Source of the DNA: CALHVX01 sp051027215
GTDB taxonomy: Bacteria > Pseudomonadota > Gammaproteobacteria > Pseudomonadales > Azotimanducaceae
Direction of reading: 5' to 3'
NCBI GenBank assembly: GCA_051027215.1
Contig: JBPCXR010000077.1
Span: forward strand, 1-26,533
DNA: 26,533 nucleotides
The notes beneath the pieces were generated by a model that was not told the DNA's origin, did no database searches, and saw only the letters and a program-made list of their open reading frames with translations. The position numbers and the translations under genes are program-made. This document shows, piece after piece, positions 15,622-23,163 of this stretch; within the stretch, counting starts at the first letter, position 1; each line of letters starts with the position of its first letter.

Positions 15622-15651
15622 GCGGTACACCGCATCTGGAAAAAGGTTTCA
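15622..15651 (-). promoter_or_regulatory. Candidate autoregulated ECF promoter of the sigma factor operon
   Basis: On the leftward strand, TGAAACC (15645-15651) resembles an ECF -35 element carrying the common AAC core. About 16 bases on lies GTGTACC within a 12-bp inverted repeat GCGGT-AC-ACCGC (top strand 15622-15633). It sits 41-70 bases upstream of the sigma factor start. Spacing and motif are suggestive only. Confidence 0.25.
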
Positions 15652-16194
15652 CTTTTTTCCCGAGGCCGCTCGACGCGGCGCCTTTAGTGCAGATTCGCTG
15701 GAAAATTCTATGGCCGATGTGCCTGGTTCTACGACAGGCCCCAATTCATAAACATTGTCATAGCCATAAGCCGACAGCGTAATAAAGGTGGGGACGTTCA
15801 ATGCAGCCGAGCTGATCTTGGTGGGAAAAGGTCCCGGGGCATTGACAAAGTTGTTGTTACAGTAAATCAGTATGCGTGTGCCCTTCGACGCAATCACAGA
15901 GCCAAGGGTTTGTTCCGTCATATCGCTAAACGCCACGTTCACCGCACCGGCGACGTGCATCTGCGCGAACTTGGCGGCACTGCGGGAGTCCAAAATCAGG
16001 GTGTTGCGATCTTTAGACATCTCAATGAACTGAGATTCTGAAACTCTGCGAGCTTCGCGCAACGTTTGAACTTCTTGGGTGAGTATCTTGAAACCCTGAT
16101 AGTCGATGTTCGGGTTGGGAATGCGAGCCTCACCGGCAAATGCAGTCGAGGCGTTCGTGACCACCAACAATATCAAACCACTAAATCGAATCAT
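15649..16194 (-). CDS. Exported rhodanese-like domain protein
   Basis: The 181-residue protein has a signal peptide (residues 1-20, ending AFA) and one rhodanese fold: TLILDSRS at 65-72, MHVAGAVNVAFSD at 79-91, and a catalytic-loop cysteine C112 in ILIYCNNNFVN. The loop is asparagine-rich and lacks the usual Arg of CxxxxR, so classic thiosulfate sulfurtransferase activity is doubtful, although relatives with a CNNN loop are, to my recollection, common in marine bacteria. It should work in the periplasm on sulfane sulfur or as a binding domain. The C-terminus is basic (KAPRRAASGKK). It lies 67 bases upstream of the sigma factor gene on the same strand, so it may share that transcript, but it is more likely to have its own promoter within 16195-16301. 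Confidence 0.85.
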   Translation of the reverse strand: MIRFSGLILLVVTNASTAFAGEARIPNPNIDYQGFKILTQEVQTLREARRVSESQFIEMSKDRNTLILDSRSAAKFAQMHVAGAVNVAFSDMTEQTLGSVIASKGTRILIYCNNNFVNAPGPFPTKISSAALNVPTFITLSAYGYDNVYELGPVVEPGTSAIEFSSESALKAPRRAASGKK

Positions 16195-16262
16195 GCGCTG
16201 CTCCCGTTCTATGCTTAAGCGTTAGCCTAAACATAGGGAAATCTGCAGCCTCTGATTAGGCC

Positions 16263-16296
16263 TTTACCGGTAAATACTCAGGGTTGATGTTTACCG
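16263..16296. promoter_or_regulatory. TTTACCG inverted repeats between the alcohol dehydrogenase and rhodanese genes
   Basis: A perfect 12-bp palindrome TTTACCGGTAAA lies at 16263-16274, and a further direct TTTACCG at 16290-16296. The three half-sites sit 69-102 bases upstream of the leftward rhodanese start and just beyond the stop of the alcohol dehydrogenase gene. On the leftward transcript the distal copy can also pair with the palindrome, as a 7-bp stem with a long loop but no U tract. An operator for rhodanese is the better reading. Confidence 0.35.
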
Positions 16297-16301
16297 CGAA
16301 T

Positions 16302-17402
16302 TTACATGCGCAAGATAGGCTTGATGACATCACCGCTGACGGCGCTGTCGCTGATGGCTTGGTTGATATCGGCAAAGTCGTAATACTTAACCAACCGATC
16401 AAATGGTAAACGCCCGCTTCGATAGAGCTCGGCCAAATAGGGCACAAAATTCTGCGGGTTGGCATCACCCATAACAACACCGCGAATGCCCCGGCCAAAT
16501 CCCACATGATCCATGTCCAGTGCAACTTTAGTGCCACCGGGTGGGGCGCCCACCTGCGCACACCAACCTGGCCGCCCGAGGCACTCAATGGCCTGCTCTA
16601 CTGCGAGCGGCACCCCAGAGCACTCGACCGAATAATCTGCGCCCCCTTGAGTCTCGGCAAGTATACGGGCCACGACGTCATCTTGATTCGGGTCTAAACA
16701 CAGGGTGGCTCCGAGTTCTGTCGCCATGTGCCGACGCCCTGCCTTTGGATCCACCACAATAATTTGCTCGCAACCGGACAGCACCGCGCCCATTGCGGCT
16801 GCCAGACCAACGGTACCTGCGCCGAACACCGCGATGCGGCTGCCGGCCGCTGGTCTAAGTGCGTTCATAACTGTGCCGACGCCGGTGGTTAAACCACATC
16901 CGAGCGGTCCGAGCAGCTCCAGCGGTAGATCATTGGGAACCTTGATGGCGGCGCGCGCCGGTACTACGGAGTGGCTGGCAAAGGAAGACTGGCCAACGAA
17001 TCGGCCACGCAGAGGTTCATCGCCCTGGCGCATGGGGCTCGAGCCGTCAGTTCTGTGGCCGGTCAGGTTTCGAGCAACAAATTCATCGCAATACGAGGGT
17101 AGACCGAGATGACATTGGCGGCAGTGACCACACGAGTCGCCTGAGAGCACGACATGATCGCCTACCTTGAGATGTCGCACAGCACTGCCGAGCGCTTCAA
17201 TAACACCGGCACCCTCGTGCCCGAGCACCATTGGCAGTGGCAAGAGCACCGCTTGTTCTTTGACCGCAACATCTGTGTGACATATACCGCACGCCACAAT
17301 ACGCACCAACACCTCGTCTGCTCGCGGTGGCTCCAATGCCGCCGTCTGGATCACAAACGGTTCGTCGGCACTCAACGCGACTGCGGCTTGTATGGTGGTC
17401 AT
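16302..17402 (-). CDS. Zinc-dependent alcohol dehydrogenase (MDR superfamily)
   Basis: The 366-residue medium-chain dehydrogenase oxidises alcohols or reduces aldehydes with NAD(H) and zinc. Catalytic zinc ligands are C41 (CGICHTD), H62 (GHEG) and the Cys of LGCGLTTG; structural zinc is held by C91, C94, C97 and C105 (CGHCRQCHLGLPSYC). The nucleotide-binding loop FGAGTVGLAA is followed by IIVVDPK, whose Asp favours NAD over NADP. The layout resembles aryl- and benzyl-alcohol dehydrogenases, but the substrate is not determined. ATG 17402 is chosen because GGGGAAATCAAA lies just upstream and the family N-terminus begins there; an upstream start at 17459 would add 19 unrelated residues. It diverges from a VOC gene with which it shares an upstream motif. 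Confidence 0.92.
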   Translation of the reverse strand: MTTIQAAVALSADEPFVIQTAALEPPRADEVLVRIVACGICHTDVAVKEQAVLLPLPMVLGHEGAGVIEALGSAVRHLKVGDHVVLSGDSCGHCRQCHLGLPSYCDEFVARNLTGHRTDGSSPMRQGDEPLRGRFVGQSSFASHSVVPARAAIKVPNDLPLELLGPLGCGLTTGVGTVMNALRPAAGSRIAVFGAGTVGLAAAMGAVLSGCEQIIVVDPKAGRRHMATELGATLCLDPNQDDVVARILAETQGGADYSVECSGVPLAVEQAIECLGRPGWCAQVGAPPGGTKVALDMDHVGFGRGIRGVVMGDANPQNFVPYLAELYRSGRLPFDRLVKYYDFADINQAISDSAVSGDVIKPILRM

Positions 17403-17424
17403 TTTGATTTCCCCAAGGGTAGAT

Positions 17425-17433
17425 GTGTTCCAC
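17425..17433 (-). promoter_or_regulatory. Shared 9-bp upstream motif, copy for alcohol dehydrogenase
   Basis: In gene orientation this reads GTGGAACAC, 23-31 bases upstream of the alcohol dehydrogenase ATG. The identical word in gene orientation lies upstream of the divergent VOC gene (17518-17526), so the two form a perfect inverted pair 84 bases apart. Confidence 0.4.
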
Positions 17434-17517
17434 AAGCCAGCCATCGCCACCTCAACCAACTTGGAACGTGAGGCAAATACTGAACAGCACCGGCATTTTG
17501 ACTCAGACGGGGCCTCC

Positions 17518-17526
17518 GTGGAACAC
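17518..17526 (+). promoter_or_regulatory. Shared 9-bp upstream motif, copy for VOC gene
   Basis: GTGGAACAC lies 39-47 bases upstream of the VOC gene ATG, mirrored by the copy at 17425-17433. A TTGACT at 17498-17503 precedes it but no good -10 follows at 17 bases, and the sigma-54 -24/-12 spacing does not fit. A regulator half-site or a core promoter element is possible. Confidence 0.4.
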
Positions 17527-17564
17527 TATTGTCGTTGCAAACTTTGTCTCTGGGAGGAATCAAA

Positions 17565-18128
17565 ATGACAGCAGCACTCTATCCAATTTTTCAGCACGCC
17601 TATTTCGTCAACGACGTCGAAGAAGCGGCTCATAAGTGGAATCGTCTATATGGCGCAGGCCCCTTCGTATTAGTGCCCCATCACAAGACCGACAAATTCC
17701 AGTATCGCGGAACCAACCAGGAGGCGGACGTCAGCTATGGGTTTGGCTACCTGGGTGACAACCAAATTCAGTTTATACAACAACACGACGAAACCCCCTC
17801 CATCTATCGAGATATGTTTAAGGCTGGCGAAGAGGGCTTTCACCACGCGGGTTGCCTAGTCAACGATTTCAAAGCCGCACGCGCCCATTTGCTGGAGCTT
17901 GGTTTCGAGAATGCCTGTGAACTCTGGGCTGATGACGTGAATGCAGCCTACTTTGATACACGCTCGGTTAACGGTGGTTTTACAGAAATCCATGGCGATC
18001 CGGTACACATACTGGGGTCTTTCGCCACCTGGAAACGCGCGCACCAGAATCTTAAACCCGGCGACAGTCCCATCATGACCATGGATGCGCCGTTCCCTGA
18101 AGGGCGGGATCCGGGCTACCTCGACTGA
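17565..18128 (+). CDS. VOC (glyoxalase/dioxygenase) superfamily protein
   Basis: The 187-residue protein has two vicinal-oxygen-chelate beta-alpha-beta-beta-beta modules. Likely metal ligands are H11 (FQHAYFV), Q69 (IQFIQQ), H93 (GFHHAG) and E141 (GGFTEIHG), one per expected strand. The family covers glyoxalases, ring-cleaving dioxygenases, epimerases and drug-binding proteins; the activity here cannot be fixed. ATG 17565 is chosen because GGGAGGAA lies 6 bases ahead and the fold begins right after it; the TTG at 17529 lacks such a site. The ribosome-site-to-start sequence (GAATCAAAATGAC) nearly matches that of the divergent alcohol dehydrogenase. It lies 177 bases upstream of the TonB-dependent receptor gene, and uptake plus conversion of one substrate is plausible. 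Confidence 0.82.
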   Translation: MTAALYPIFQHAYFVNDVEEAAHKWNRLYGAGPFVLVPHHKTDKFQYRGTNQEADVSYGFGYLGDNQIQFIQQHDETPSIYRDMFKAGEEGFHHAGCLVNDFKAARAHLLELGFENACELWADDVNAAYFDTRSVNGGFTEIHGDPVHILGSFATWKRAHQNLKPGDSPIMTMDAPFPEGRDPGYLD

Positions 18129-18210
18129 ACCTCAACGATCTGTTCGAGATTGGTATTGACTTTCAATCGCCAGACTCAAACAATCAGTTGATAGACTTTT
18201 GTCAATACCT

Positions 18211-18226
18211 CACGCGGATTTGCGTG
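18211..18226. promoter_or_regulatory. Inverted repeat and AT-rich element upstream of the TonB-dependent receptor
   Basis: CACGC-GGATTT-GCGTG forms a 5-bp inverted repeat, followed 7-9 bases later by TTATATATT (18234-18242), which could be a -10 element. It lies 80-95 bases upstream of the receptor ATG. No -35 of normal spacing was found, so an activator site or a short hairpin is possible. Confidence 0.3.
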
Positions 18227-18305
18227 TTACACCTTATATATTGGAACTAATCGACATACCTACCAACAACGTCTGACCATTACTGCCATTAAGGGGGAGA
18301 GAACC

Positions 18306-20777
18306 ATGGCCATATGGAGAAGAGTTGGGCTTCGCACTTGCTGCGTTATGGCGAGCGCTATTGTCTTAGCCGCTACTAACCTGCCGTCTCAGGCAGCGGA
18401 ATCTGTTGATATCTCTGGAAGTATTGAAGAGATCATCGTTACCACCAAGCGTGGTGGGGTAGAAAATGTGCAGGAAATGACCGAAGCGGTGTCAGCCTTT
18501 GTCGGGCCGAGCCTGGAACGGGAATTCGCCGTCACACTCGAGGATCTAAATCACGCCGTTCCTAACGTGCAGCTTGAGCATGTGGGCCTGTTTCAGGCCG
18601 CTGCGTCTTTCAGTATGCGCGGCATTGGCACCGCGGGTATCGAGAGCTTTGCCGATCCCGTAGTTGCGGTATTCGTAGACGACGTCTATTACTCACGTAA
18701 TGCTGTATCACTGCTGGACTTGTTCGACATCGAATCGGTGACCGCATTTCGCGGACCCCAGGGCACGCTCTACGGTCGTAACGCGTTCGCAGGCGCGATT
18801 TCTGTGCGCACCAAACGACCGGACCTCGAAGCCCGCAACGTAGAACTTCACGTTGACGCCGGCAACGCCGGACGCCGCAACATTGGCGTCGTAGGCAACA
18901 TGCCAATTGGTGATAAGGCCGCTTTTCGCTTGGCGGCTAACTATCACGAGCTGGAGGGATTTTACAAAAACGACGGCGTGGTTGTAGAGAGCTATGATCC
19001 TGCAACCGCTACCCTCGTTACGCGAGTCGACCGAGACAAAAAGGGCGATCGTGAGAACGGCGAGCGTTCTGTCCTAATACGTCCGAGCGTACGCATCGAA
19101 CCCAACGACGCCTGGCGCATCGACATCATCGGCGAGTACTGGGAAGACAAAGGGGACGGCACGGGTAACTGGACACAATGTTATCAACCAGGCAGCGTGC
19201 CTGCGCCGTTGGGCAATGGCCCTTCCGGCGTACCGGACCTGCATACGATCTTTGGCTTTCCCTGCAAAGATCCATTTGGAGATCAGCGCTTCGACATATC
19301 GGGCGACGGTAGTGACCCCTATGAAGTTGGATTCGAGATGTCTCCCAATCAGGGCGAACAGGATATCTGGGGGATCACCGTAGACACCAGTTACGACACC
19401 GATATCGGCACGTTCTCCCTCGTCCTGAATCACCGCGACGTGGAAGAAGACATCGTCAGCGACACCGACGGCTTCAATTTCGAACTGTTCTCCAGCAGCC
19501 GAGTACAGGAGTTTGAATCGACCCAGGCGGAAGTACGATTCGCAACCACCATCAACGACAACATCGATCTGCTTACCGGTTTGTTTTATCTACAGGATGA
19601 ATATGAGGTTCAACAGTTCCTTTGGATCTTCGCCGACAGCAACCTCTTCGGCGGTCCCGGTTTCAACCGCGAAAGCCCAGTGGTGAGTTGGGGTAGTAAC
19701 GAACAGGAACGTTACTCTGTCGCGGGTTACGCGCAAATCGACTGGCATTTCAACGAACAATGGACGTTGAACTTGGGCGGCCGCTACAGCTATGAGAAAA
19801 AGGACGACGTGCTGGGTATGGCGATTAACGACAGCGTTTGCCCAGCAGGAGAAACGCCACAAACTGCGCTTTGCAATGGCGTCCCCTTTGCTGGCAACGA
19901 TCCCACAGACGTTACCGATATTGACCCGTCAGTCCGCTTCGGACCGGTCAGCGACAGCTGGAATAGCTTTTCGCCTAGGGTTGGGCTCGAGTACAGAGTC
20001 AACGATCGCGTGATGCTGTTTGGGTTTTGGCAGCGAGCGTTCAAATCTGGTGGCTTCGGCAACAACGCGGGATCTTTATCAGTATTCGAAACCCCATACG
20101 ATGACGAACAGGTAGACAACTATGAGATCGGTATTCGCAGCGATTTGTTCAACGATCGACTGCGTTTAAACGCCAGCGCGTTCATCGCCGAGTACGAAGA
20201 CTTACAACGCGGGGTCATTCGCGCGGCGAATACGTCGACGGGTCAGGAAACCTTTGTAGACAACGCCGCTGGGGCAGAATCCGTTGGGGTAGAAATATCG
20301 TTTAGCTTTGCACCCGCAGAAGGGCTTAACATCAACGGCAACATCGGCTACTTAGATATCGAGTACGATGGTTTCGAAGCGGATCTACTGGGAGGACCGG
20401 GTAGCGTCCCTACAGATAACAGCTCGCTAGATTTGGTACGCGCACCTAAGTGGGATATGAGTTTCGGTGCGACTTACGAGTTCAATCTGAACGATCTCGG
20501 GTCCCTAACTTTAGGCACACGCTTCAGCTACACCGACGATATGGTGCTTACCACACCCAACGACGTGGGCTTTTATCGAGACGAACTCACTACCTGGGAT
20601 GCGCAAGCGGTCTGGGAGTCCTCTGACGGCCGATACCGCTTTGCTCTGTGGGGCAAAAACATCACGGACAACATAGAACGCTTAGGCGGAACGCCTGTAG
20701 GTGGCTTGTTTGCGTTTGCCGCGCCCACCCAGCCTCGCCAATATGGCGCCACGCTGGTAGTCACGCTGGGGGAATAG
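18306..20777 (+). CDS. TonB-dependent outer membrane receptor
   Basis: The 823-residue protein is an outer-membrane transporter driven by TonB-ExbB-ExbD. It starts with a signal peptide (about 1-30, ending SQAA), then a TonB-box-like IEEIIVTTKR at about 40-49. The plug domain follows, with SMRGIGT, VFVDDVYY and the hallmark VTAFRGPQGTLYGRNAFAGAI at about 146-166. The rest alternates strands in a 22-strand beta barrel and ends with the aromatic-rich NITDN and QPRQYGATLVVTL closing strand. Ligand specificity is not visible; relatives in marine bacteria import steroids, polyols, glycans and iron chelates. No FecR-like or sigma interaction domain is at the N-terminus. A strong AAGGGGGAG site precedes ATG 18306. 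The gene lies downstream of the VOC gene and converges with the aldo/keto reductase. Confidence 0.95.
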   Translation: MAIWRRVGLRTCCVMASAIVLAATNLPSQAAESVDISGSIEEIIVTTKRGGVENVQEMTEAVSAFVGPSLEREFAVTLEDLNHAVPNVQLEHVGLFQAAASFSMRGIGTAGIESFADPVVAVFVDDVYYSRNAVSLLDLFDIESVTAFRGPQGTLYGRNAFAGAISVRTKRPDLEARNVELHVDAGNAGRRNIGVVGNMPIGDKAAFRLAANYHELEGFYKNDGVVVESYDPATATLVTRVDRDKKGDRENGERSVLIRPSVRIEPNDAWRIDIIGEYWEDKGDGTGNWTQCYQPGSVPAPLGNGPSGVPDLHTIFGFPCKDPFGDQRFDISGDGSDPYEVGFEMSPNQGEQDIWGITVDTSYDTDIGTFSLVLNHRDVEEDIVSDTDGFNFELFSSSRVQEFESTQAEVRFATTINDNIDLLTGLFYLQDEYEVQQFLWIFADSNLFGGPGFNRESPVVSWGSNEQERYSVAGYAQIDWHFNEQWTLNLGGRYSYEKKDDVLGMAINDSVCPAGETPQTALCNGVPFAGNDPTDVTDIDPSVRFGPVSDSWNSFSPRVGLEYRVNDRVMLFGFWQRAFKSGGFGNNAGSLSVFETPYDDEQVDNYEIGIRSDLFNDRLRLNASAFIAEYEDLQRGVIRAANTSTGQETFVDNAAGAESVGVEISFSFAPAEGLNINGNIGYLDIEYDGFEADLLGGPGSVPTDNSSLDLVRAPKWDMSFGATYEFNLNDLGSLTLGTRFSYTDDMVLTTPNDVGFYRDELTTWDAQAVWESSDGRYRFALWGKNITDNIERLGGTPVGGLFAFAAPTQPRQYGATLVVTLGE

Positions 20778-20785
20778 TACTCCTT

Positions 20786-20817
20786 GAACAGCAGGGCTAC
20801 TTTTTGCCCTGTTGTTC
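20786..20817. terminator. Hairpin between convergent receptor and aldo/keto reductase genes
   Basis: GAACAGCAGGGC and GCCCTGTTGTTC pair over 12 bp with one G-U, around an 8-base loop containing TTTTT. It lies between and partly inside the 3' end of the aldo/keto reductase gene. Neither side has a U tract after the stem, so it is at best a weak bidirectional terminator or mRNA 3'-end stabiliser. Confidence 0.4.
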
Positions 20818-21900
20818 CCGATAGGCTTCGATGTTGTTTATGGTTTCGCGGGCAGACTCGTGCAACTGGTTGGCGCTGGAACGGCGCCTCAGTCGCTTAT
20901 CGGTGATTTCCGGCGCGACATAGCCGTCGTCGTCTCGGCTAACCGTGACGCCAGGGGCTACGACCTCATCGATAGCGTCCAGTGTTGCGCTATCGAGTTC
21001 GATGTCGCTGGCCGATAGCAGCCCGTCGAGTTGATCGACCGTGCGTGGACCGATGATGGCGGAGGTCACGGCGGGGTGCGCCACGGTGAACGCCAGCGCC
21101 ATCTGCAAGATCGAGATGCCGTTAGCACGCGCGATGGCATCAAGCTGTTCAATTAGATCAAGCTTCCGTTGGTTATCAGCACGCGACATGTCGTACAGGT
21201 GCGGTTGCAGTTCTTGCCGATGGGTATCGTTCGGCGGCGCATCCCGTCGCCACTTTCCCGTCAGCCACCCCTGGGACAAAGGACTCCAGACCACTACGCC
21301 CATACCATAGCGCTGGCAGGTCGGCAGCACATCGGCCTCTATACGTCGCGCGAAGATGGAGTAAGGCGGCTGCTCAACGCGAAAGCGCTCTCGCTGGCGG
21401 CGCTCCGCCACCCATTGGGCTTCCACGATCTGCTCTGCTGGAAATGTGGAAGATCCGAGCAGTCTCACTTTTCCGGAGCGTACCAGATCGGTCAGCGCTC
21501 CCAGCGTCTCATCAATGTCGGTGCTGGCATCGGGGCGATGCACCTGATACAGGTCGATGTAGTCGGTGCCCAGACGCTTCAAGCTCTGTTCGACTTCTTT
21601 AAAAATCCAACGCCGTGAGTTACCTCGATGGTTCGGATTGTCTGTCATGGGTAAGCTGAATTTGGTGGCGAGCACGACTTCGTCACGAATGCCTTTGAGC
21701 GCTTTGCCGAGCAAGGTTTCGGATTCGCCGTGGGAATAGACATCGGAGGTATCGAAGTAGTTGATGCCGGCATCGAGCGCGCTGTGCACCATGCGCTGAC
21801 ACTCACTCTCATCGCTGTTGCCGAAATACCCGAACATACCGGCACCAAAACAAAATTTGCTGACCGACACTCCTGTATGTCCGAGAACGCGCATTTCCAT
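20797..21900 (-). CDS. Aldo/keto reductase
   Basis: The 367-residue protein is an NADPH-dependent aldo/keto reductase of the (alpha/beta)8-barrel family. The catalytic tetrad is complete: D50 and Y55 (FDTSDVYSHGESE), K80 (ATKFS) and H121 (YQVHRPD). The barrel continues through the GSSTFPAEQIVEAQWV and VVVWSPLSQGWLTGK blocks; the cofactor-phosphate segment AIIGPRTVDQL is near the end. It reduces aldehydes or ketones, or acts on beta-subunit-like substrates, in the cytosol. The substrate is unknown. An AGAGGT site precedes the start. Its C-terminal 40 residues are charged and longer than the core. The gene converges with the TonB-dependent receptor and has no obvious operon partner. Confidence 0.92.
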   Translation of the reverse strand: MEMRVLGHTGVSVSKFCFGAGMFGYFGNSDESECQRMVHSALDAGINYFDTSDVYSHGESETLLGKALKGIRDEVVLATKFSLPMTDNPNHRGNSRRWIFKEVEQSLKRLGTDYIDLYQVHRPDASTDIDETLGALTDLVRSGKVRLLGSSTFPAEQIVEAQWVAERRQRERFRVEQPPYSIFARRIEADVLPTCQRYGMGVVVWSPLSQGWLTGKWRRDAPPNDTHRQELQPHLYDMSRADNQRKLDLIEQLDAIARANGISILQMALAFTVAHPAVTSAIIGPRTVDQLDGLLSASDIELDSATLDAIDEVVAPGVTVSRDDDGYVAPEITDKRLRRRSSANQLHESARETINNIEAYREQQGKK

Positions 21901-22198
21901 GTTGTAACCTCTGTGATTCGGGACGCTTGAGCGTGATAGCTAGTTGAGCGCAACGGAGACCATTGAGTTTATCACTCGCCAAGGCATGCTGAAGCATTCC
22001 CTCAATCCGTAGGATCTTGGCCCTGTTGGTGGAGAACCCAGGATGGCCTAAGTACACATACTCATACCACCTTTCGCGATCAGCTACGAAAATAGTACTA
22101 ATGGGTCGTGGTCTCCGAGTTCTGCCACCCGCGCCATCAACAAGCCCTGACCGGATCCGATATTGAGTCGACTTGACCCAAAGGAGTAGTACCGAGCA
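21901..22198. other. Divergent intergenic region between aldo/keto reductase and PEP-CTERM-like genes
   Basis: The 298-base gap has AAGGAG at 22181-22186 as a ribosome site for the rightward gene. Beyond start-proximal ribosome sites I see no convincing gene, repeat or promoter in it. Open frames here are overlapping shadows with no protein features. Confidence 0.35.
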
Positions 22199-23053
22199 AT
22201 GCTTAATCGTTCACCCACCCGCAACAAGCCATCCTGCATGAGCATCGTTCTGCAAGGATTGCTTTGCCTCACGGTGCCAATCGCTTTCTCCAGCAACGCC
22301 GTTGCCGCGCCCATCCAACCGCGCATCGACATCACAAGCAACACGGTTCATTTCAGAGGGTTGGCGGGTGGCGGGAGCGATCATGCCCGTTATCTGGACG
22401 TCACTCCACGACCACTGGGTAGCTTTACATCGAACTATAACGACACACAGCGTTGGACAGGCGACCCGCTCAACCCACTGTTCTATCTAGCCCAGATCGA
22501 CGAACAGATAAGCACAAACCTGCTCGACTCTGAAATCAGCCTGTCACAGGATGGCACCTATATCTTAAGTGCGCCAAATGAAGAGTTGCCTAATGGCATG
22601 GGATTCGGCATCAACTTCGATGTGCAATTTCGGGTACTGTCCGGTCCAGTCACTATTGAACTTTTCTACGAAGGCGCGGGTATTTTTTGCTGCCGTCCTT
22701 CAGAGGTTCATCTGTGGGACGCTGGGACGGATTTCTTATTGACGTCAGCGGTCGATTTTGGCGGCGGTGCACGCCACGATGACTTTACCAGTGGAGAACA
22801 GGTTTCATCGGGCGCTCCTATTCCGGTAGTACTCGATCCTGGAACCTATCGAATGTCCATTTCGAATGGAGATGGTGTGCCGAATGTCGGGGGCCGGTGG
22901 GAGCAACACACGCTCATTTATGCAGGGCTTCGCGTCATTGGAGCGGCACCGGTGGCTGAGCCGCAGAGTCTTCCCTTATTCGCGATGCTAGTAGCGATGC
23001 TCATTCCGTGTCGCCGCCAGCTATCCGTACGCTGGGCAAAGGCCGCCAAATAG
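22199..23053 (+). CDS. Exported hypothetical protein with a PEP-CTERM-like tail
   Basis: The 284-residue protein has an N-terminal hydrophobic segment ending SSNAVAA (about 14-37), consistent with a signal peptide. The middle is rich in G, D, S and beta strands with no known catalytic motif. The C-terminus reads VAEPQSLPLFAMLVAMLIPCRRQ-like: an AEP in place of the usual PEP, a short hydrophobic helix and a basic tail. This is the layout of PEP-CTERM sorting signals cut by an exosortase, though the tail after the basic cluster is longer than normal (ends KAAK). It would be cell-surface or extracellular matrix protein. No exosortase is in the window. An AAGGAG lies 12 bases before ATG 22199. 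Function unknown; the sorting-signal call is moderately uncertain. Confidence 0.7.
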   Translation: MLNRSPTRNKPSCMSIVLQGLLCLTVPIAFSSNAVAAPIQPRIDITSNTVHFRGLAGGGSDHARYLDVTPRPLGSFTSNYNDTQRWTGDPLNPLFYLAQIDEQISTNLLDSEISLSQDGTYILSAPNEELPNGMGFGINFDVQFRVLSGPVTIELFYEGAGIFCCRPSEVHLWDAGTDFLLTSAVDFGGGARHDDFTSGEQVSSGAPIPVVLDPGTYRMSISNGDGVPNVGGRWEQHTLIYAGLRVIGAAPVAEPQSLPLFAMLVAMLIPCRRQLSVRWAKAAK

Positions 23054-23131
23054 TCGCGAACCCGCTCGCCACACGAGAAAGCGGCTGTATTGGTCCATAC
23101 TGCGCCCAATTTAGCGCCCCTAGTGCAATTG

Positions 23132-23143
23132 TTAGTATACTAA
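23132..23143. promoter_or_regulatory. Perfect 12-bp palindrome TTAGTATACTAA upstream of icd
   Basis: TTAGTATACTAA is exactly self-complementary and contains TATACT, a good -10-like hexamer. It lies 65-76 bases upstream of the icd start. It can be read as a repressor operator overlapping a promoter; no well-spaced -35 was found. Confidence 0.4.
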
Positions 23144-23163
23144 GACCTCGATATTTGAGCCGG

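Noticed and set aside
17403..17459. Longer alcohol dehydrogenase start at 17459, giving 385 residues
   Set aside because: The extra 19 residues are not in the family N-terminus, and they would run through the GTGGAACAC motif and ribosome site that fit the start at 17402.
17519..17533. A sigma-54 promoter (-24 GG, -12 GC) at TGGAAC near the VOC gene
   Set aside because: The GG is not followed by a GC at the fixed 12-base offset in either copy of the motif.
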